From positions 6,016,501-6,080,500 of the forward strand of contig NZ_VIGB01000003.1 of the NCBI RefSeq assembly GCF_006636205.1: a stretch of 64,000 nt of DNA. The letters run 5' to 3'. The translations under genes were made by a program, and so were the position numbers. Each line of letters opens with the position of its first letter. Within the stretch, counting starts at the first letter, position 1. The stretch comes from Kitasatospora acidiphila. GTDB lineage: Bacteria > Actinomycetota > Actinomycetes > Streptomycetales > Streptomycetaceae. The notes beneath the pieces were generated by a model. The model saw only the letters and a program-made list of their open reading frames with translations. It was not told where the DNA came from and ran no database searches. Positions 20,165 to 28,630 of the stretch are shown here, in pieces.

Positions 20165-21274
20165 ATGAGCGAACCGATGAGTGACACCGCACAGACCAGC
20201 GCCCAGGGCGGCGACGGCTTCAGCGCCCGGATCGTGATCCCCGAGAAGCACCCGATGGTCACCCTGCTCGGTGCCACCGACTCCCTCCTGCGGGTGATCG
20301 AGCGCTCCTTCCCCGACACCGACATCCACGTCCGCGGCAACGAGGTCACCGCCACCGGTGACCGGGCCGACATCGCGCTGGTCAAGCAGCTGTTCAACGA
20401 GATGATGCTGGTGCTGCGCACCGGCCAGCCGCTGACCGAGGACTCGGTGGAGCGGTCCATCGCGATGCTCAAGAGCGGCGCGTCGGACCCGGACGGCGCG
20501 GTCAGCCCGTCCGCCGTCTTCACCCAGAGCATCCTCTCCAACCGGGGCCGGACCATCCGTCCGAAGACCCTGAACCAGAAGTCCTACGTCGACGCGATCG
20601 ACAAGCACACCATCACCTTCGGGATCGGCCCGGCCGGTACCGGCAAGACCTACCTGGCGATGGCCAAGGCCGTGCAGGCGCTGCAGGCCAAGGAGGTCAA
20701 CCGGATCATCCTGACCCGCCCGGCGGTGGAGGCCGGCGAGCGGCTCGGGTTCCTGCCCGGCACCCTGTACGAGAAGATCGACCCGTACCTGCGCCCGCTC
20801 TACGACGCGCTGCACGACATGATGGACCCGGACTCGATCCCCCGGCTGATGGCCGCCGGGACCATCGAGGTGGCCCCGCTCGCCTACATGCGCGGCCGCA
20901 CCCTGAACGACGCCTTCATCATCCTGGACGAGGCGCAGAACACCTCGCCCGAGCAGATCAAGATGTTCCTGACCCGCCTGGGCTTCAACTCCAAGGTCGT
21001 GGTCACCGGTGACACCACCCAGATCGACCTGCCGAGCGGCACCCGCAGCGGCCTCAAGGTGGTCCAGGAGATCCTCATGGACATCCCGGACATCCACTTC
21101 TCGATCCTGACCAGCACCGACGTGGTCCGCCACAAGCTGGTCGGCCGGATCGTCGACGCCTACGAGCGCTGGGATGCCCAGAACTCCGACGAGGCCGGCC
21201 CCGCGCCCCGCAAGGCCGCACCGCGCGGTCCGCGCAGTCGCACCCCCCGACAGCCCCATCGCACCGAAAGCTGA
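20165..21274 (+). CDS. phoH: PhoH-like ATPase
   Basis: 369-residue P-loop protein: Walker A GPAGTGKTYLA near residue 157 and Walker B FIILDEAQN, with the family motif TRPAVEAGE. PhoH proteins are usually encoded just before ybeY, as here, and are linked to RNA metabolism. The C-terminus is a basic Pro/Arg-rich tail (about 35 residues). Start ATG 20165, or 20177, with no good ribosome site for either. The 180 bases upstream after rnz hold no gene I can support; TACCCT near 20089 may be a -10 element. Confidence 0.92.
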   Translation: MSEPMSDTAQTSAQGGDGFSARIVIPEKHPMVTLLGATDSLLRVIERSFPDTDIHVRGNEVTATGDRADIALVKQLFNEMMLVLRTGQPLTEDSVERSIAMLKSGASDPDGAVSPSAVFTQSILSNRGRTIRPKTLNQKSYVDAIDKHTITFGIGPAGTGKTYLAMAKAVQALQAKEVNRIILTRPAVEAGERLGFLPGTLYEKIDPYLRPLYDALHDMMDPDSIPRLMAAGTIEVAPLAYMRGRTLNDAFIILDEAQNTSPEQIKMFLTRLGFNSKVVVTGDTTQIDLPSGTRSGLKVVQEILMDIPDIHFSILTSTDVVRHKLVGRIVDAYERWDAQNSDEAGPAPRKAAPRGPRSRTPRQPHRTES

Positions 21275-21287
21275 GCCACCCTCCGTC

Positions 21288-21782
21288 ATGTCCATCGACA
21301 TCGCCAACGAGTCCGGTTGGGAGGCCGACGAAGAGGCCATCCTCGACGTCGCCCGCTACGCCCTCGACAAGATGCGGATCCACCCGCTGTCCGAACTGTC
21401 CGTGATCCTGGTGGATGCCGAGGCGATGGAGCAGCTGCACATCCAGTGGATGGACCTGCCCGGTCCGACCGATGTGATGTCGTTCCCGATGGACGAGCTG
21501 CGCCCGGGCAAGGAGGACGAGGAGCTGCCGCAGGGCCTGCTCGGCGACATCGTGCTCTGCCCGGAGGTGGCCAAGGCCCAGGGCCTGGCCGCGCCCTCCA
21601 AGCACTCCATGGACGAGGAGCTGCAGCTGCTCACCGTCCACGGGGTGCTGCACGTGCTCGGCTACGACCACGAGGAGCCGGAGGAGGAGCAGGTGATGTT
21701 CGGCCTCCAGAAGCGGATCCTCGACGACTGGCGGGCCGGTCGCGGGCTGTCGGGGATCTCCCCGGCCCCCACCACCCATTGA
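21288..21782 (+). CDS. ybeY: rRNA maturation endonuclease YbeY
   Basis: Zinc metalloprotein for 16S rRNA 3' processing and ribosome quality control. 164 residues with the signature HGVLHVLGYDH and the upstream TDVMSFPMDE. ATG at 21288, 13 bases after phoH, so the two probably share a transcript. It ends 3 bases before the CorC-like gene. Confidence 0.95.
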   Translation: MSIDIANESGWEADEEAILDVARYALDKMRIHPLSELSVILVDAEAMEQLHIQWMDLPGPTDVMSFPMDELRPGKEDEELPQGLLGDIVLCPEVAKAQGLAAPSKHSMDEELQLLTVHGVLHVLGYDHEEPEEEQVMFGLQKRILDDWRAGRGLSGISPAPTTH

Positions 21783-21785
21783 TCT

Positions 21786-23111
21786 GTGATGAGTGGCGAT
21801 AGTACGAGTTTTCTGGTTGGCGCGTTCCTGCTGGTGATGCTCGGCTGGCTGGCCGCCTGCGCGGAGGCCGGGATCTCCCGGGTCTCCCGGTTCCGGGCCG
21901 AGGAGGCGGTGCGCAGCGGCCGGCGCGGCGCGCAGCGGCTGCTCACCCTGGCCTCGGACCAGGTCCGCTACCTGAACCTGGCCACCCTGATCCGGGTGGC
22001 CAGCGAGGTGGCGGCGGCCGTGCTGGTCACCGTGGTCTGCGTGCGCAGCTTCAACGAGACCTGGCAGGGCGTGCTGGTGGCCTTCGGGGTGATGGTGCTG
22101 GTCTCCTTCGTGGCGGTCGGTGTCTCCCCGCGCACCATCGGCCGGCAGCACCCGCTGACCACCGCCACCGCGTCCTCCTACGTCCTGCTGCCGCTGGCCC
22201 GGATCCTCGGCCCGATCCCGCGGCTGCTGATCCTGCTGGGCAACGCGCTCACCCCGGGCAAGGGCTACCGCGAGGGCCCGTTCGCCTCCGAGGCGGAGCT
22301 GCGGGCGCTGGTGGACCTGGCCGAGCAGGACGACCTGATCGAGGACGACGAGCGCCGGATGGTGCACTCGGTCTTCGAGCTGGGCGACACCATCGTGCGC
22401 GAGGTGATGGTGCCGCGCACCGACCTGGTGATGATCGAACGGCACAAGACGGTCCGCCAGGCGCTCACCCTGGCCCTGCGCTCCGGCTTCTCCCGGATAC
22501 CGGTGGTCGGGGACAACGAGGACGACGTGGTCGGCATGGTCTACCTCAAGGACCTGGTCCGCCTCACCCACGTCAGCCGGGACGCCGAGGCGGACCTGGT
22601 GGACACCGTGATGCGCCCGGCGGTCTTCATCCCGGACAGCAAGCCGGCCGGCGACCTGCTGCGGGAGATGCAGCAGATGCGCTCGCACGTGGCGATCGTG
22701 ATCGACGAGTACGGCGGCACCGCCGGCCTGGTCACCATCGAGGACATCCTGGAGGAGATCGTCGGGGAGATCACCGACGAGTACGACCGGGAGATCGCGC
22801 CGGTGGAGGAACTCGGCGACGGCACCTTCCGGATCACCGCCCGGCTGACGGTCGAGGACCTGGGCGAGCTGTTCGAGATCGGGCTGGAGGACGAGGACGT
22901 CGAGACCGTCGGCGGCCTGCTGGCCAAGCACCTGGGCCGGGTGCCGATCCCGGGCTCGTCCTGCGAGATCCCGGTGCCGGAGGACAACCCGGGCCACCTC
23001 GTGGCCATCGCCCTGACCGCCGAGAGCTCGGCCGGCCGCCGCAACCGGATCGGCACCGTGGTGGCGGCCCCGGTCCGCCGCGAGGTCGAGGCGGCGGACC
23101 CGGAGGACTGA
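21786..23111 (+). CDS. CNNM/CorC-type membrane protein with CBS domains
   Basis: 441 residues: N-terminal DUF21 membrane domain with about four helices, two CBS domains (MVPRTDLVMIE to LKDLVRL and the second with DEYGGTAGLVTIEDILEE), and a C-terminal CorC_HlyC domain. The family is associated with divalent cation (Mg or Co) efflux and is often called hemolysin. It is the third gene of phoH-ybeY-corC, 3 bases after ybeY; start GTG 21786 or ATG 21789. Confidence 0.92.
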   Translation: MMSGDSTSFLVGAFLLVMLGWLAACAEAGISRVSRFRAEEAVRSGRRGAQRLLTLASDQVRYLNLATLIRVASEVAAAVLVTVVCVRSFNETWQGVLVAFGVMVLVSFVAVGVSPRTIGRQHPLTTATASSYVLLPLARILGPIPRLLILLGNALTPGKGYREGPFASEAELRALVDLAEQDDLIEDDERRMVHSVFELGDTIVREVMVPRTDLVMIERHKTVRQALTLALRSGFSRIPVVGDNEDDVVGMVYLKDLVRLTHVSRDAEADLVDTVMRPAVFIPDSKPAGDLLREMQQMRSHVAIVIDEYGGTAGLVTIEDILEEIVGEITDEYDREIAPVEELGDGTFRITARLTVEDLGELFEIGLEDEDVETVGGLLAKHLGRVPIPGSSCEIPVPEDNPGHLVAIALTAESSAGRRNRIGTVVAAPVRREVEAADPED

Positions 23112-23126
23112 CGGACGGTCAGTTCC

Positions 23127-23498
23127 CCCGACTGGGTGGCGGGCGCCGCGGCGGTGGTGGCGCAGTTCCGGCTGGCCGCCGCGGAGCGGCCCGGGGACCA
23201 CGGCTACCGGCAGATCCTCGATCAACTCGACGATCAGAGCCCGGAGTTCGCCGGGCTGTGGGCCCGTGGTGACGTTCGCGCACTCGGCCAGCTGATCAAG
23301 GTGATCGCCCGTCCGACCGCCGGGGTGCTGCACTTCGAGTCCACCCAGTTGCGGGTGCCGGCCCGCCCGGACCTGACGATCGTGGTGCTCGACCCGCTGC
23401 CCGGCACCGACACCGCCGCCCGGATGGCGTGGCTGACCAGTCCGGAGGGCGCCGGACCACGCTGCGCCGGGTGCCGACGGCCGCCTATGCTCGGCCCC
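23127..23498 (+). pseudogene. Remnant of MmyB-type regulator ligand-binding domain
   Basis: The frame from about 23127 reads like the C-terminal half of an XRE/MmyB regulator: DWVAGAAAVVAQFRLAAA, then SPEFAGLWARGDVR, HFESTQLRVPARPDLTIVVLDPLPGT. No helix-turn-helix part precedes it: only 15 bases separate it from the corC stop. It runs in frame into the next gene, so it could be read as an N-terminal extension, but the downstream ATG at 23499 starts a protein of conserved length. It is most simply a gene relic, perhaps an intact domain with lost 5' half. Compare with the full-length relative at 42223. Confidence 0.65.
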
Positions 23499-23840
23499 AT
23501 GACTGAGCTTGATCCGGAAGACCAGAAGATCATCACGCTGGCTCGTTCGATCCGGGCCCGCAACGGGGTCGCGGAGGGCGCGGCGGTGCGCGACGAGACC
23601 GGGCGCACCTATGTGGCGGGCGCGGTGGTGCTGCCGTCGCTCACGCTGACCGCGGTGCAGGCGGCGGTGGCGCAGGCCAAGGCCGCCGGCGCCACCGGGC
23701 TGGAGGCGGCGGCCGTGGTGACCGAGGCGGGCGAGCCCAACCCGGTCGACCTCGCGGTGGTGCGGGACCTGGGCGGCAGCGGGACCCCGCTGCTGCTGGC
23801 CGGGCTGGACGGGGCGCTGCGTTCCCGGGTCGAGGCCTGA
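23499..23840 (+). CDS. Cytidine deaminase-like protein lacking catalytic residues
   Basis: 113 residues with a cytidine-deaminase look (AAVRDETGRTYVAGAVVLPSL, then LTAVQAAVAQAKAAG) encoded between corC and era, where actinobacterial annotations often name a cytidine deaminase. The zinc ligands are not visible: the CAE box is replaced by TAV and there is no PCxxC; the protein has no cysteine. It therefore probably does not deaminate; a role tied to Era or ribosome biogenesis is only a guess from context. ATG at 23499. Confidence 0.75.
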   Translation: MTELDPEDQKIITLARSIRARNGVAEGAAVRDETGRTYVAGAVVLPSLTLTAVQAAVAQAKAAGATGLEAAAVVTEAGEPNPVDLAVVRDLGGSGTPLLLAGLDGALRSRVEA

Positions 23841-23895
23841 CACGTGGTGGGGGAGTCCCCAGGGTCGGTGAGGTCGTCGGATAATCTCACTGGCC

Positions 23896-24042
23896 ATGGG
23901 GGCTCTCTCGTTCTTCGCCGCGCTGCTGGCCTTCTTCATGGCCATGGGCCGCTGGCACGAGACCCACTCGTTGCTCTGGGCGTGCGTGTCCGGCGGCATC
24001 GCGCTGCTCACGCTGGTCGGCGTGCTGCTGCGCGGCAAGTGA
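23896..24042 (+). CDS. Small membrane protein, 48 residues
   Basis: ATG at 23896 to TGA at 24042. The peptide starts MGALSFFAALLAFFMAM, then a short loop with RWHETHS and a second hydrophobic stretch (LLWACVSGGIALLTLVGVLL), ending RGK. Two membrane spans are likely. It lies between the deaminase-like gene and era on the same strand; GATAAT at 23878-23883 might be a -10 element. Codon use is strongly G/C at third positions. Function unknown. Confidence 0.65.
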   Translation: MGALSFFAALLAFFMAMGRWHETHSLLWACVSGGIALLTLVGVLLRGK

Positions 24043-24100
24043 CCCGGCACCCGAGCGGCGGCGGTCGGCCGGCCGTGGCCGATCAGGGAGAATGGTGTCC

Positions 24101-25093
24101 ATGAGCGACTCCTCCTTGACCCCGGCAACCCCGTACCGATCAGGCTTCGCGTGCTTCGTCGGCCGCCCCAACGCCGGCAAGTCGACCCTGACCAACGCCC
24201 TGGTCGGGACCAAGGTCGCGATCACCTCCGACCGCCCGCAGACCACCCGGCACACCGTGCGCGGCATCGTGCACCGCCCCGACGCCCAGCTCGTCCTGGT
24301 CGACACGCCCGGTCTGCACAAGCCCCGCACCCTGCTCGGCGAGCGGCTCAACGACCTGGTCCGCAGCACCTGGGCCGAGGTCGACGTGATCGGTTTCTGC
24401 CTCCCCGCCGACCAGAAGCTCGGCCCCGGCGACCGCTTCATCGCCAAGGAACTGGCCGAGATCAAGAAGACCCCCAAGGTCGCCATCGTCACCAAGACCG
24501 ACCTGGTGGACTCCAAGCGGCTGGCCGAGCAGCTGATCGCGATCCAGCAGCTCGGCGCCGACCTGGGCATCGAGTGGGCCGAGATCATCCCGGTGTCGGC
24601 CGTCGGTGATCAAGAGGTGGGACGCAGTCCCTCGAATAAGGGTGGTGGTGGGCGAGGGGCAGGCCAGGTGGAGCTGGTCGCCGAGCTGATCACCAAGCTG
24701 CTCCCCAAGGGCCAGCCGCTCTACCCGGACGGCGACCTGACCGACGAGCCCGAGCAGATCATGGTGGCCGAGCTGATCCGCGAGGCCGCGCTCGAAGGCG
24801 TCCGGGACGAGCTGCCGCACTCGCTGGCCGTGGTGGTCGAGGAGATGCTGCCGCGCGAGGACCGCCCCGCCGACCGCCCGCTGCTGGACATCCACGCCAA
24901 CGTCTACATCGAGCGGCAGAGCCAGAAGGCCATCGTGATCGGGGCCAAGGGCGCCCGGCTGAAGCACGTCGGCACCACCGCCCGCAAGCACATCGAGGCC
25001 CTGCTCGGCACCCCGGTCTACCTCGATCTGCACGTCAAGGTTGCCAAGGACTGGCAGCGGGACCCCAAGCAGCTGCGCAAGCTGGGGTTCTGA
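24101..25093 (+). CDS. era: GTPase Era with an internal insertion
   Basis: Ribosome-assembly GTPase binding the 16S rRNA 3' end. G1 GRPNAGKS near residue 21, G3 DTPG, G4 TKTD, G5 SAV, and a KH domain with VIGAKGARLK; the end is KQLRKLGF. Length 330 against about 310 usual. The extra residues sit after the G5 motif (nucleotides about 24610-24665): a Gly-rich segment SPSNKGGGGRGAG with lower-GC codons than the flanks. ATG at 24101 is preferred over 24092 because GGGAG is 10 bases upstream. It belongs to the phoH-ybeY-corC-era conserved order. Confidence 0.93.
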   Translation: MSDSSLTPATPYRSGFACFVGRPNAGKSTLTNALVGTKVAITSDRPQTTRHTVRGIVHRPDAQLVLVDTPGLHKPRTLLGERLNDLVRSTWAEVDVIGFCLPADQKLGPGDRFIAKELAEIKKTPKVAIVTKTDLVDSKRLAEQLIAIQQLGADLGIEWAEIIPVSAVGDQEVGRSPSNKGGGGRGAGQVELVAELITKLLPKGQPLYPDGDLTDEPEQIMVAELIREAALEGVRDELPHSLAVVVEEMLPREDRPADRPLLDIHANVYIERQSQKAIVIGAKGARLKHVGTTARKHIEALLGTPVYLDLHVKVAKDWQRDPKQLRKLGF

Positions 25094-25113
25094 GCGAAGG
25101 TCCTGAACGCCCG

Positions 25114-25392
25114 TCAGCCCGCCAGCTCGACGCCCTGGTGCAGCACCAGCGAGATCAGCTCGCGCTGGGAGTCCGTCAGGTTCGGGTCGGCGCAGTACAC
25201 CGTGCGGTTGTCCACCGTGATCATGTAGTGGTAGCCGTCCGGCACGCCGAAGCCGCGCAACCGTGAGGTGCCGACCACCGCCTCACGGGCCAGCGCGTGC
25301 ACATGAGGGGCGTCGATCCGGGCCGCCGTGTCCAGCTCGGCCCGGGTGGTGCGTCCGGCGAACCCGCCGCTCCTGGTGACCGCAATGCGCAT
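25114..25392 (-). CDS. Emfourin-type protealysin inhibitor
   Basis: 92 residues beginning MRIAVTRSGGFAG, with RAELDTAAR and a central YHYMITVDNRTVYCAD, matching the emfourin family of protein inhibitors of M4 metallopeptidases. It lies 76 bases downstream of the M4 peptidase gene on the same strand, the arrangement known for protealysin and emfourin. It probably keeps the peptidase inactive in the producing cell. Convergent with era (20-base gap). Confidence 0.85.
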   Translation of the reverse strand: MRIAVTRSGGFAGRTTRAELDTAARIDAPHVHALAREAVVGTSRLRGFGVPDGYHYMITVDNRTVYCADPNLTDSQRELISLVLHQGVELAG

Positions 25393-25468
25393 GGTTGCCA
25401 GTCTGCTACGGGCAGCGGCGGCTTGCTGGATTTCTCCTGAGTGAACGTCAGGACTTTTCCGAGTGCGT

Positions 25469-26490
25469 TCACAGGGGCAGGCCGACCCCCTTCCAGGCGC
25501 CGGCGACGGCCTCCACCACCGGTCCGTCGCCGAACCGGGCCCGGGCCGCGGCGGCCGTCGCCCGGGCGAATTCGGCGAAGGAGGCGTCCGGGTGCAGCGA
25601 GCCGTTGGTGAGGGCGTCGTACCAGACCCGGCCGGCCCGCTCCCAGGCCGCGCCGCCCAGTGTCATCGCGAGCAGCTGGAAGGCCCGGTTGGGGATGCCG
25701 GAGTTGATGTGCACCCCGCCGTCGTCCTCGGTGGTGTGCACGTAGTCGTCCATCGAGCCGGGCTGCGGGTCGCGGCCCAGCCGGGGTCGTCATAGGCGGT
25801 GCCCGGCGCCTTCAGCGAGCGCAGCGCCCGGCCCCGCACGCCCGGCCCGAACAGCCCGGCGCCGATCAGCCAGTCCGCGTCCTCGGCCTGCTGGCCCAGC
25901 GCGTACTGCTTGACCAGGCTGCCGAAGACGTCCGCCACCGACTCGTTGAGCGCCCCGGACTGGCCGTGGTACGCCAGGGCGGCGCTGTACTGGACCACGC
26001 CGTGCGCCAGTTCGTGGCCGATCACGTCCACGCAGCCGGTGAAGTCGCCGAACAGCACCCCGTCCCCGTCGCCGATGACCATCCGGGCGCCGTCCCAGAA
26101 GGCGTTGTCGTACTTCTCGCCGTAGTGCACGGTCGCCTGCAGCGGCAGCCCCGCGCCGTCCACCGAACGCCGCCCGTAGACCTCCAGCAGCAGGGCCAGG
26201 GTCGCGCCCAGGCCGTCGTAGGCCCGGTTGACCGCCGGGTCCGAGGTCGGCGGGCCGCCCTCGGTGCGCACCGTGTGGCCGGGCAGCTGTTCGGTGCAGC
26301 CCGCGTCGGCGATGGTGCGCCCGGGGCGGGCGGCGGGGGCGGCCGGGGCCAGGCCGCGGGCCCGGGCGGTGCGCAGGCTGGCGTCGAGGGCCCGGGAGCG
26401 CCGGGCGGCCTCGTCGCCGAGGTCGGCCAGCCGGTCCAGCAGGTACGGCGGGATGATGGTGCAGAGCTGCGTCATGGCGCACAGCGTCAC
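25469..26490 (-). CDS. M4 family (protealysin-like) metallopeptidase, frameshifted near 25780
   Basis: Thermolysin-family zinc protease. N-terminal CTIIPPYLLDRLAD resembles the short protealysin propeptide; no signal peptide is seen, so it is probably cytosolic or exported by another route. Zinc motif HELAH with the downstream Glu in NESVADVFG. At about 25780 one C of a CC pair is missing (coding strand); the C-terminal part (MDDYVHTTEDDGGVHINSGIPNRAF) is one frame over. Joined: 340 residues, normal. Start GTG 26490 or ATG 26475. The break is probably a sequence error. Co-directional with the emfourin gene. Confidence 0.87.
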
Positions 26491-26553
26491 CGATCACTGA
26501 CCTGCTGTCACGCACCCGGCCGTCTCAAGGAGTGGAAATGTCGCGGTCTCGGC

Positions 26554-26582
26554 TTCGGCCTCGCGAAGGGCTGGGTTAGTCT
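26554..26582 (+). promoter_or_regulatory. Candidate leu promoter
   Basis: TTCGGC (26554-26559) and TAGTCT (26577-26582), 17 bp apart. The leader peptide ATG is only 9 bases beyond the -10, so the leader mRNA would begin at or near that ATG and be leaderless. The -35 match is poor. Confidence 0.4.
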
Positions 26583-26591
26583 GGCGCCATC

Positions 26592-26639
26592 ATGCACTAC
26601 CGGCTGCTTCTTCTTAGCTGCCGCGGCGAGGGCCTGTAG
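26592..26639 (+). CDS. leuL: Leucine leader peptide (leuA attenuator)
   Basis: A 15-codon reading frame, MHYRLLLLSCRGEGL, with four consecutive leucine codons, three of them CTT, which is rare in this genome. It lies 138 bases before leuA and overlaps the first arm of a strong hairpin. This is the classical layout for ribosome-mediated transcription attenuation: a ribosome stalled at the Leu codons when leucyl-tRNA is scarce would change the hairpin. Known in streptomycete leuA genes. Confidence 0.85.
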   Translation: MHYRLLLLSCRGEGL

Positions 26640-26670
26640 GACCGTTCGGAGGCCGGCTCCCTCGCCGCGG
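26621..26670 (+). promoter_or_regulatory. leuA attenuator stem
   Basis: Perfect 12-bp arms 26621-26632 and 26659-26670 (CCGCGGCGAGGG with its complement). The 5' arm lies inside the leader peptide frame just after the leucine run, so ribosome position can block or allow the stem. No T run follows; alternative pairing was not worked out. Confidence 0.7.
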
Positions 26671-26777
26671 GGTTCGTGCATGCGCACTTCGGTGACGTGT
26701 TGCGCTCGCACCAGTCGGCCCGTCGGGTGAGGTGTCCCCGACCAGCCAGCATCCGAAGAGAAGCCGAGAGTCCTTCC

Positions 26778-28559
26778 ATGACCGATCAGTTCTCCGTGGC
26801 CCGCGCCTTCGTCGACCGTCCGACCCCGATCACCGCGGCTTCCGTGCGCCAGCGGCCCTCCGGGATGCCGTTCCAGCGCTACCTGCCGTTCGGCACCGTC
26901 GAGCTGCCGGACCGCACCTGGCCCGGCCAGGTGATCACCAAGGCGCCGCGCTGGCTCTCCACCGACCTGCGGGACGGCAACCAGGCGCTGATCGACCCGA
27001 TGTCGCCGGCCCGCAAGCGCAAGATGTTCGACCTGCTGGTGTCGATGGGCTACAAGGAGATCGAGGTCGGCTTCCCGGCCTCCGGGGCCACCGACTTCGA
27101 GTTCGTCCGGTCGCTGATCGAGCAGGGCGCGATCCCCGAGGACGTCACCATCTCGGTGCTGACCCAGGCCCGCGAGGACCTGATCGAGCGCACCGTCGCG
27201 TCGCTGGCCGGCGCCCCGCGCGCCACCGTGCACCTCTACAACGCGACCTCGCCGATCTTCCGCCGGGTGGTGTTCAAGGGCAGCCGCCAGGACGTCAAGG
27301 CGATCGCGGTGGACGGCACCCGGCTGGTGATGGAGTACGCCGAGAAGCTGCTGGGCGACGAGACCGTCTTCGGCTACCAGTACTCGCCGGAGATCTTCAT
27401 CGACACCGAGCTGGACTTCGCGCTGGAGGTCTGCGAGGCGGTGATGGACGTCTGGCAGCCCGCCGAGGACCGCGAGATCATCCTCAACCTGCCCACCACG
27501 GTGGAGCGTTGCACGCCGAACGTGTACGCGGACATGATCGAGTGGATGTCCCGCAACCTGACCCGCCGTCAGTTCGTCGCGCTGTCCACGCACCCGCACA
27601 ACGACCGCGGCACCGGCGTGGCCTCCGCCGAGCTGGCCGTGATGGCCGGCGCCGACCGGGTCGAGGGCTGCCTGTTCGGGCAGGGTGAGCGGACCGGCAA
27701 CCTGGACCTGGTGAACGTCGGGATGAACCTGTTCTCGCAGGGCGTCGACCCGATGATCGACTTCTCGAACATCGACGAGATCCGGCGCACCTACGAGTAC
27801 TGCAACCAGATGAACGTCCCGGAGCGCCACCCCTACGCCGGCGACCTGGTCTACACCTCGTTCTCCGGCTCGCACCAGGACGCCATCAAGAAGGGCTTCG
27901 ACGCCCTGGAGGCGGACGCGGCGGCGGCCGGCGTGCCGGTCGGCGAGTACACCTGGGGCGTGCCGTACCTGCCGATCGACCCCAAGGACGTGGGCCGCAG
28001 CTACGAGGCGGTCATCCGGGTCAACTCGCAGTCCGGCAAGGGCGGCATCGCCTACGTGCTGAAGAACGACCACAAGCTGGACCTGCCGCGCCGGATGCAG
28101 ATCGAGTTCTCGAAGATCATCCAGGCCAAGACCGACGCCGAGGGCGGCGAGGTCACGCCGGCCGACATCTGGGCGGTCTTCCAGGACGAGTACCTGCCCA
28201 CCCCCGAGAACCCGTGGGGCCGGATCGCCCTGCGCGAGCAGCAGGCGCTGACCACCGACGACGGGCGCGACGCGCTGACCGTGGCCGCGCTGGTGGACGG
28301 CGTGCAGACCCAGCTGACCGGTTCCGGCAACGGCCCGGTCTCCGCCTTCACCGACGCGCTGGCCGGGATCGGCGTGGACGTGCGAGTACTGGACTACGCC
28401 GAGCACGCGCTGAGCGAGGGCGGCGACGCCCAGGCCGCCGCGTACGTGGAGTGCGCGGTGGACGGGCGGGTGCTGTGGGGCGTGGGCATCGACGGCAACA
28501 CCGTGCGCGCGTCGCTGAAGGCCATCATCAGCGCCGTCAACCGCACCGCGCGCCGGTGA
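26778..28559 (+). CDS. leuA: 2-isopropylmalate synthase
   Basis: First committed step of leucine synthesis: acetyl-CoA plus 2-ketoisovalerate gives 2-isopropylmalate. 593 residues of the long actinobacterial type, with the TIM-barrel motifs STDLRDGNQALIDPM and HPHNDRGTGVASAELAV, the GNLDLV region, and the C-terminal regulatory (LeuA dimer) domain for leucine feedback. ATG at 26778; the upstream AGAAGCCGAGAG is a weak ribosome site. Controlled by the leader peptide upstream; ends at a strong intrinsic terminator. Confidence 0.96.
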   Translation: MTDQFSVARAFVDRPTPITAASVRQRPSGMPFQRYLPFGTVELPDRTWPGQVITKAPRWLSTDLRDGNQALIDPMSPARKRKMFDLLVSMGYKEIEVGFPASGATDFEFVRSLIEQGAIPEDVTISVLTQAREDLIERTVASLAGAPRATVHLYNATSPIFRRVVFKGSRQDVKAIAVDGTRLVMEYAEKLLGDETVFGYQYSPEIFIDTELDFALEVCEAVMDVWQPAEDREIILNLPTTVERCTPNVYADMIEWMSRNLTRRQFVALSTHPHNDRGTGVASAELAVMAGADRVEGCLFGQGERTGNLDLVNVGMNLFSQGVDPMIDFSNIDEIRRTYEYCNQMNVPERHPYAGDLVYTSFSGSHQDAIKKGFDALEADAAAAGVPVGEYTWGVPYLPIDPKDVGRSYEAVIRVNSQSGKGGIAYVLKNDHKLDLPRRMQIEFSKIIQAKTDAEGGEVTPADIWAVFQDEYLPTPENPWGRIALREQQALTTDDGRDALTVAALVDGVQTQLTGSGNGPVSAFTDALAGIGVDVRVLDYAEHALSEGGDAQAAAYVECAVDGRVLWGVGIDGNTVRASLKAIISAVNRTARR

Positions 28560-28593
28560 CCTGGCTGGGCCCGCTTCACAGGTAGGGCCCAGC

Positions 28594-28630
28594 TGTGGCC
28601 CAGGAAGTGTGTCCTGGGCCACACTTTTTT
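28594..28630 (+). terminator. Intrinsic terminator after leuA
   Basis: Perfect 12-bp stem (28594-28605 with 28612-28623), 6-base loop, followed by C and six T (28625-28630). The only canonical hairpin-plus-T terminator noted in the window. Confidence 0.93.

Noticed and set aside
19981..20184. Short open frame of 67 codons between rnz and phoH
   Set aside because: Poor codon bias, no ribosome site and overlap with the phoH start; more likely leader or promoter DNA.
21075..24128. Very long open frame on the minus strand opposite phoH-ybeY-corC
   Set aside because: It runs antisense to conserved genes; long empty frames are expected in high-GC DNA. Its product is low-complexity His/Arg/Gly-rich and has no domain.
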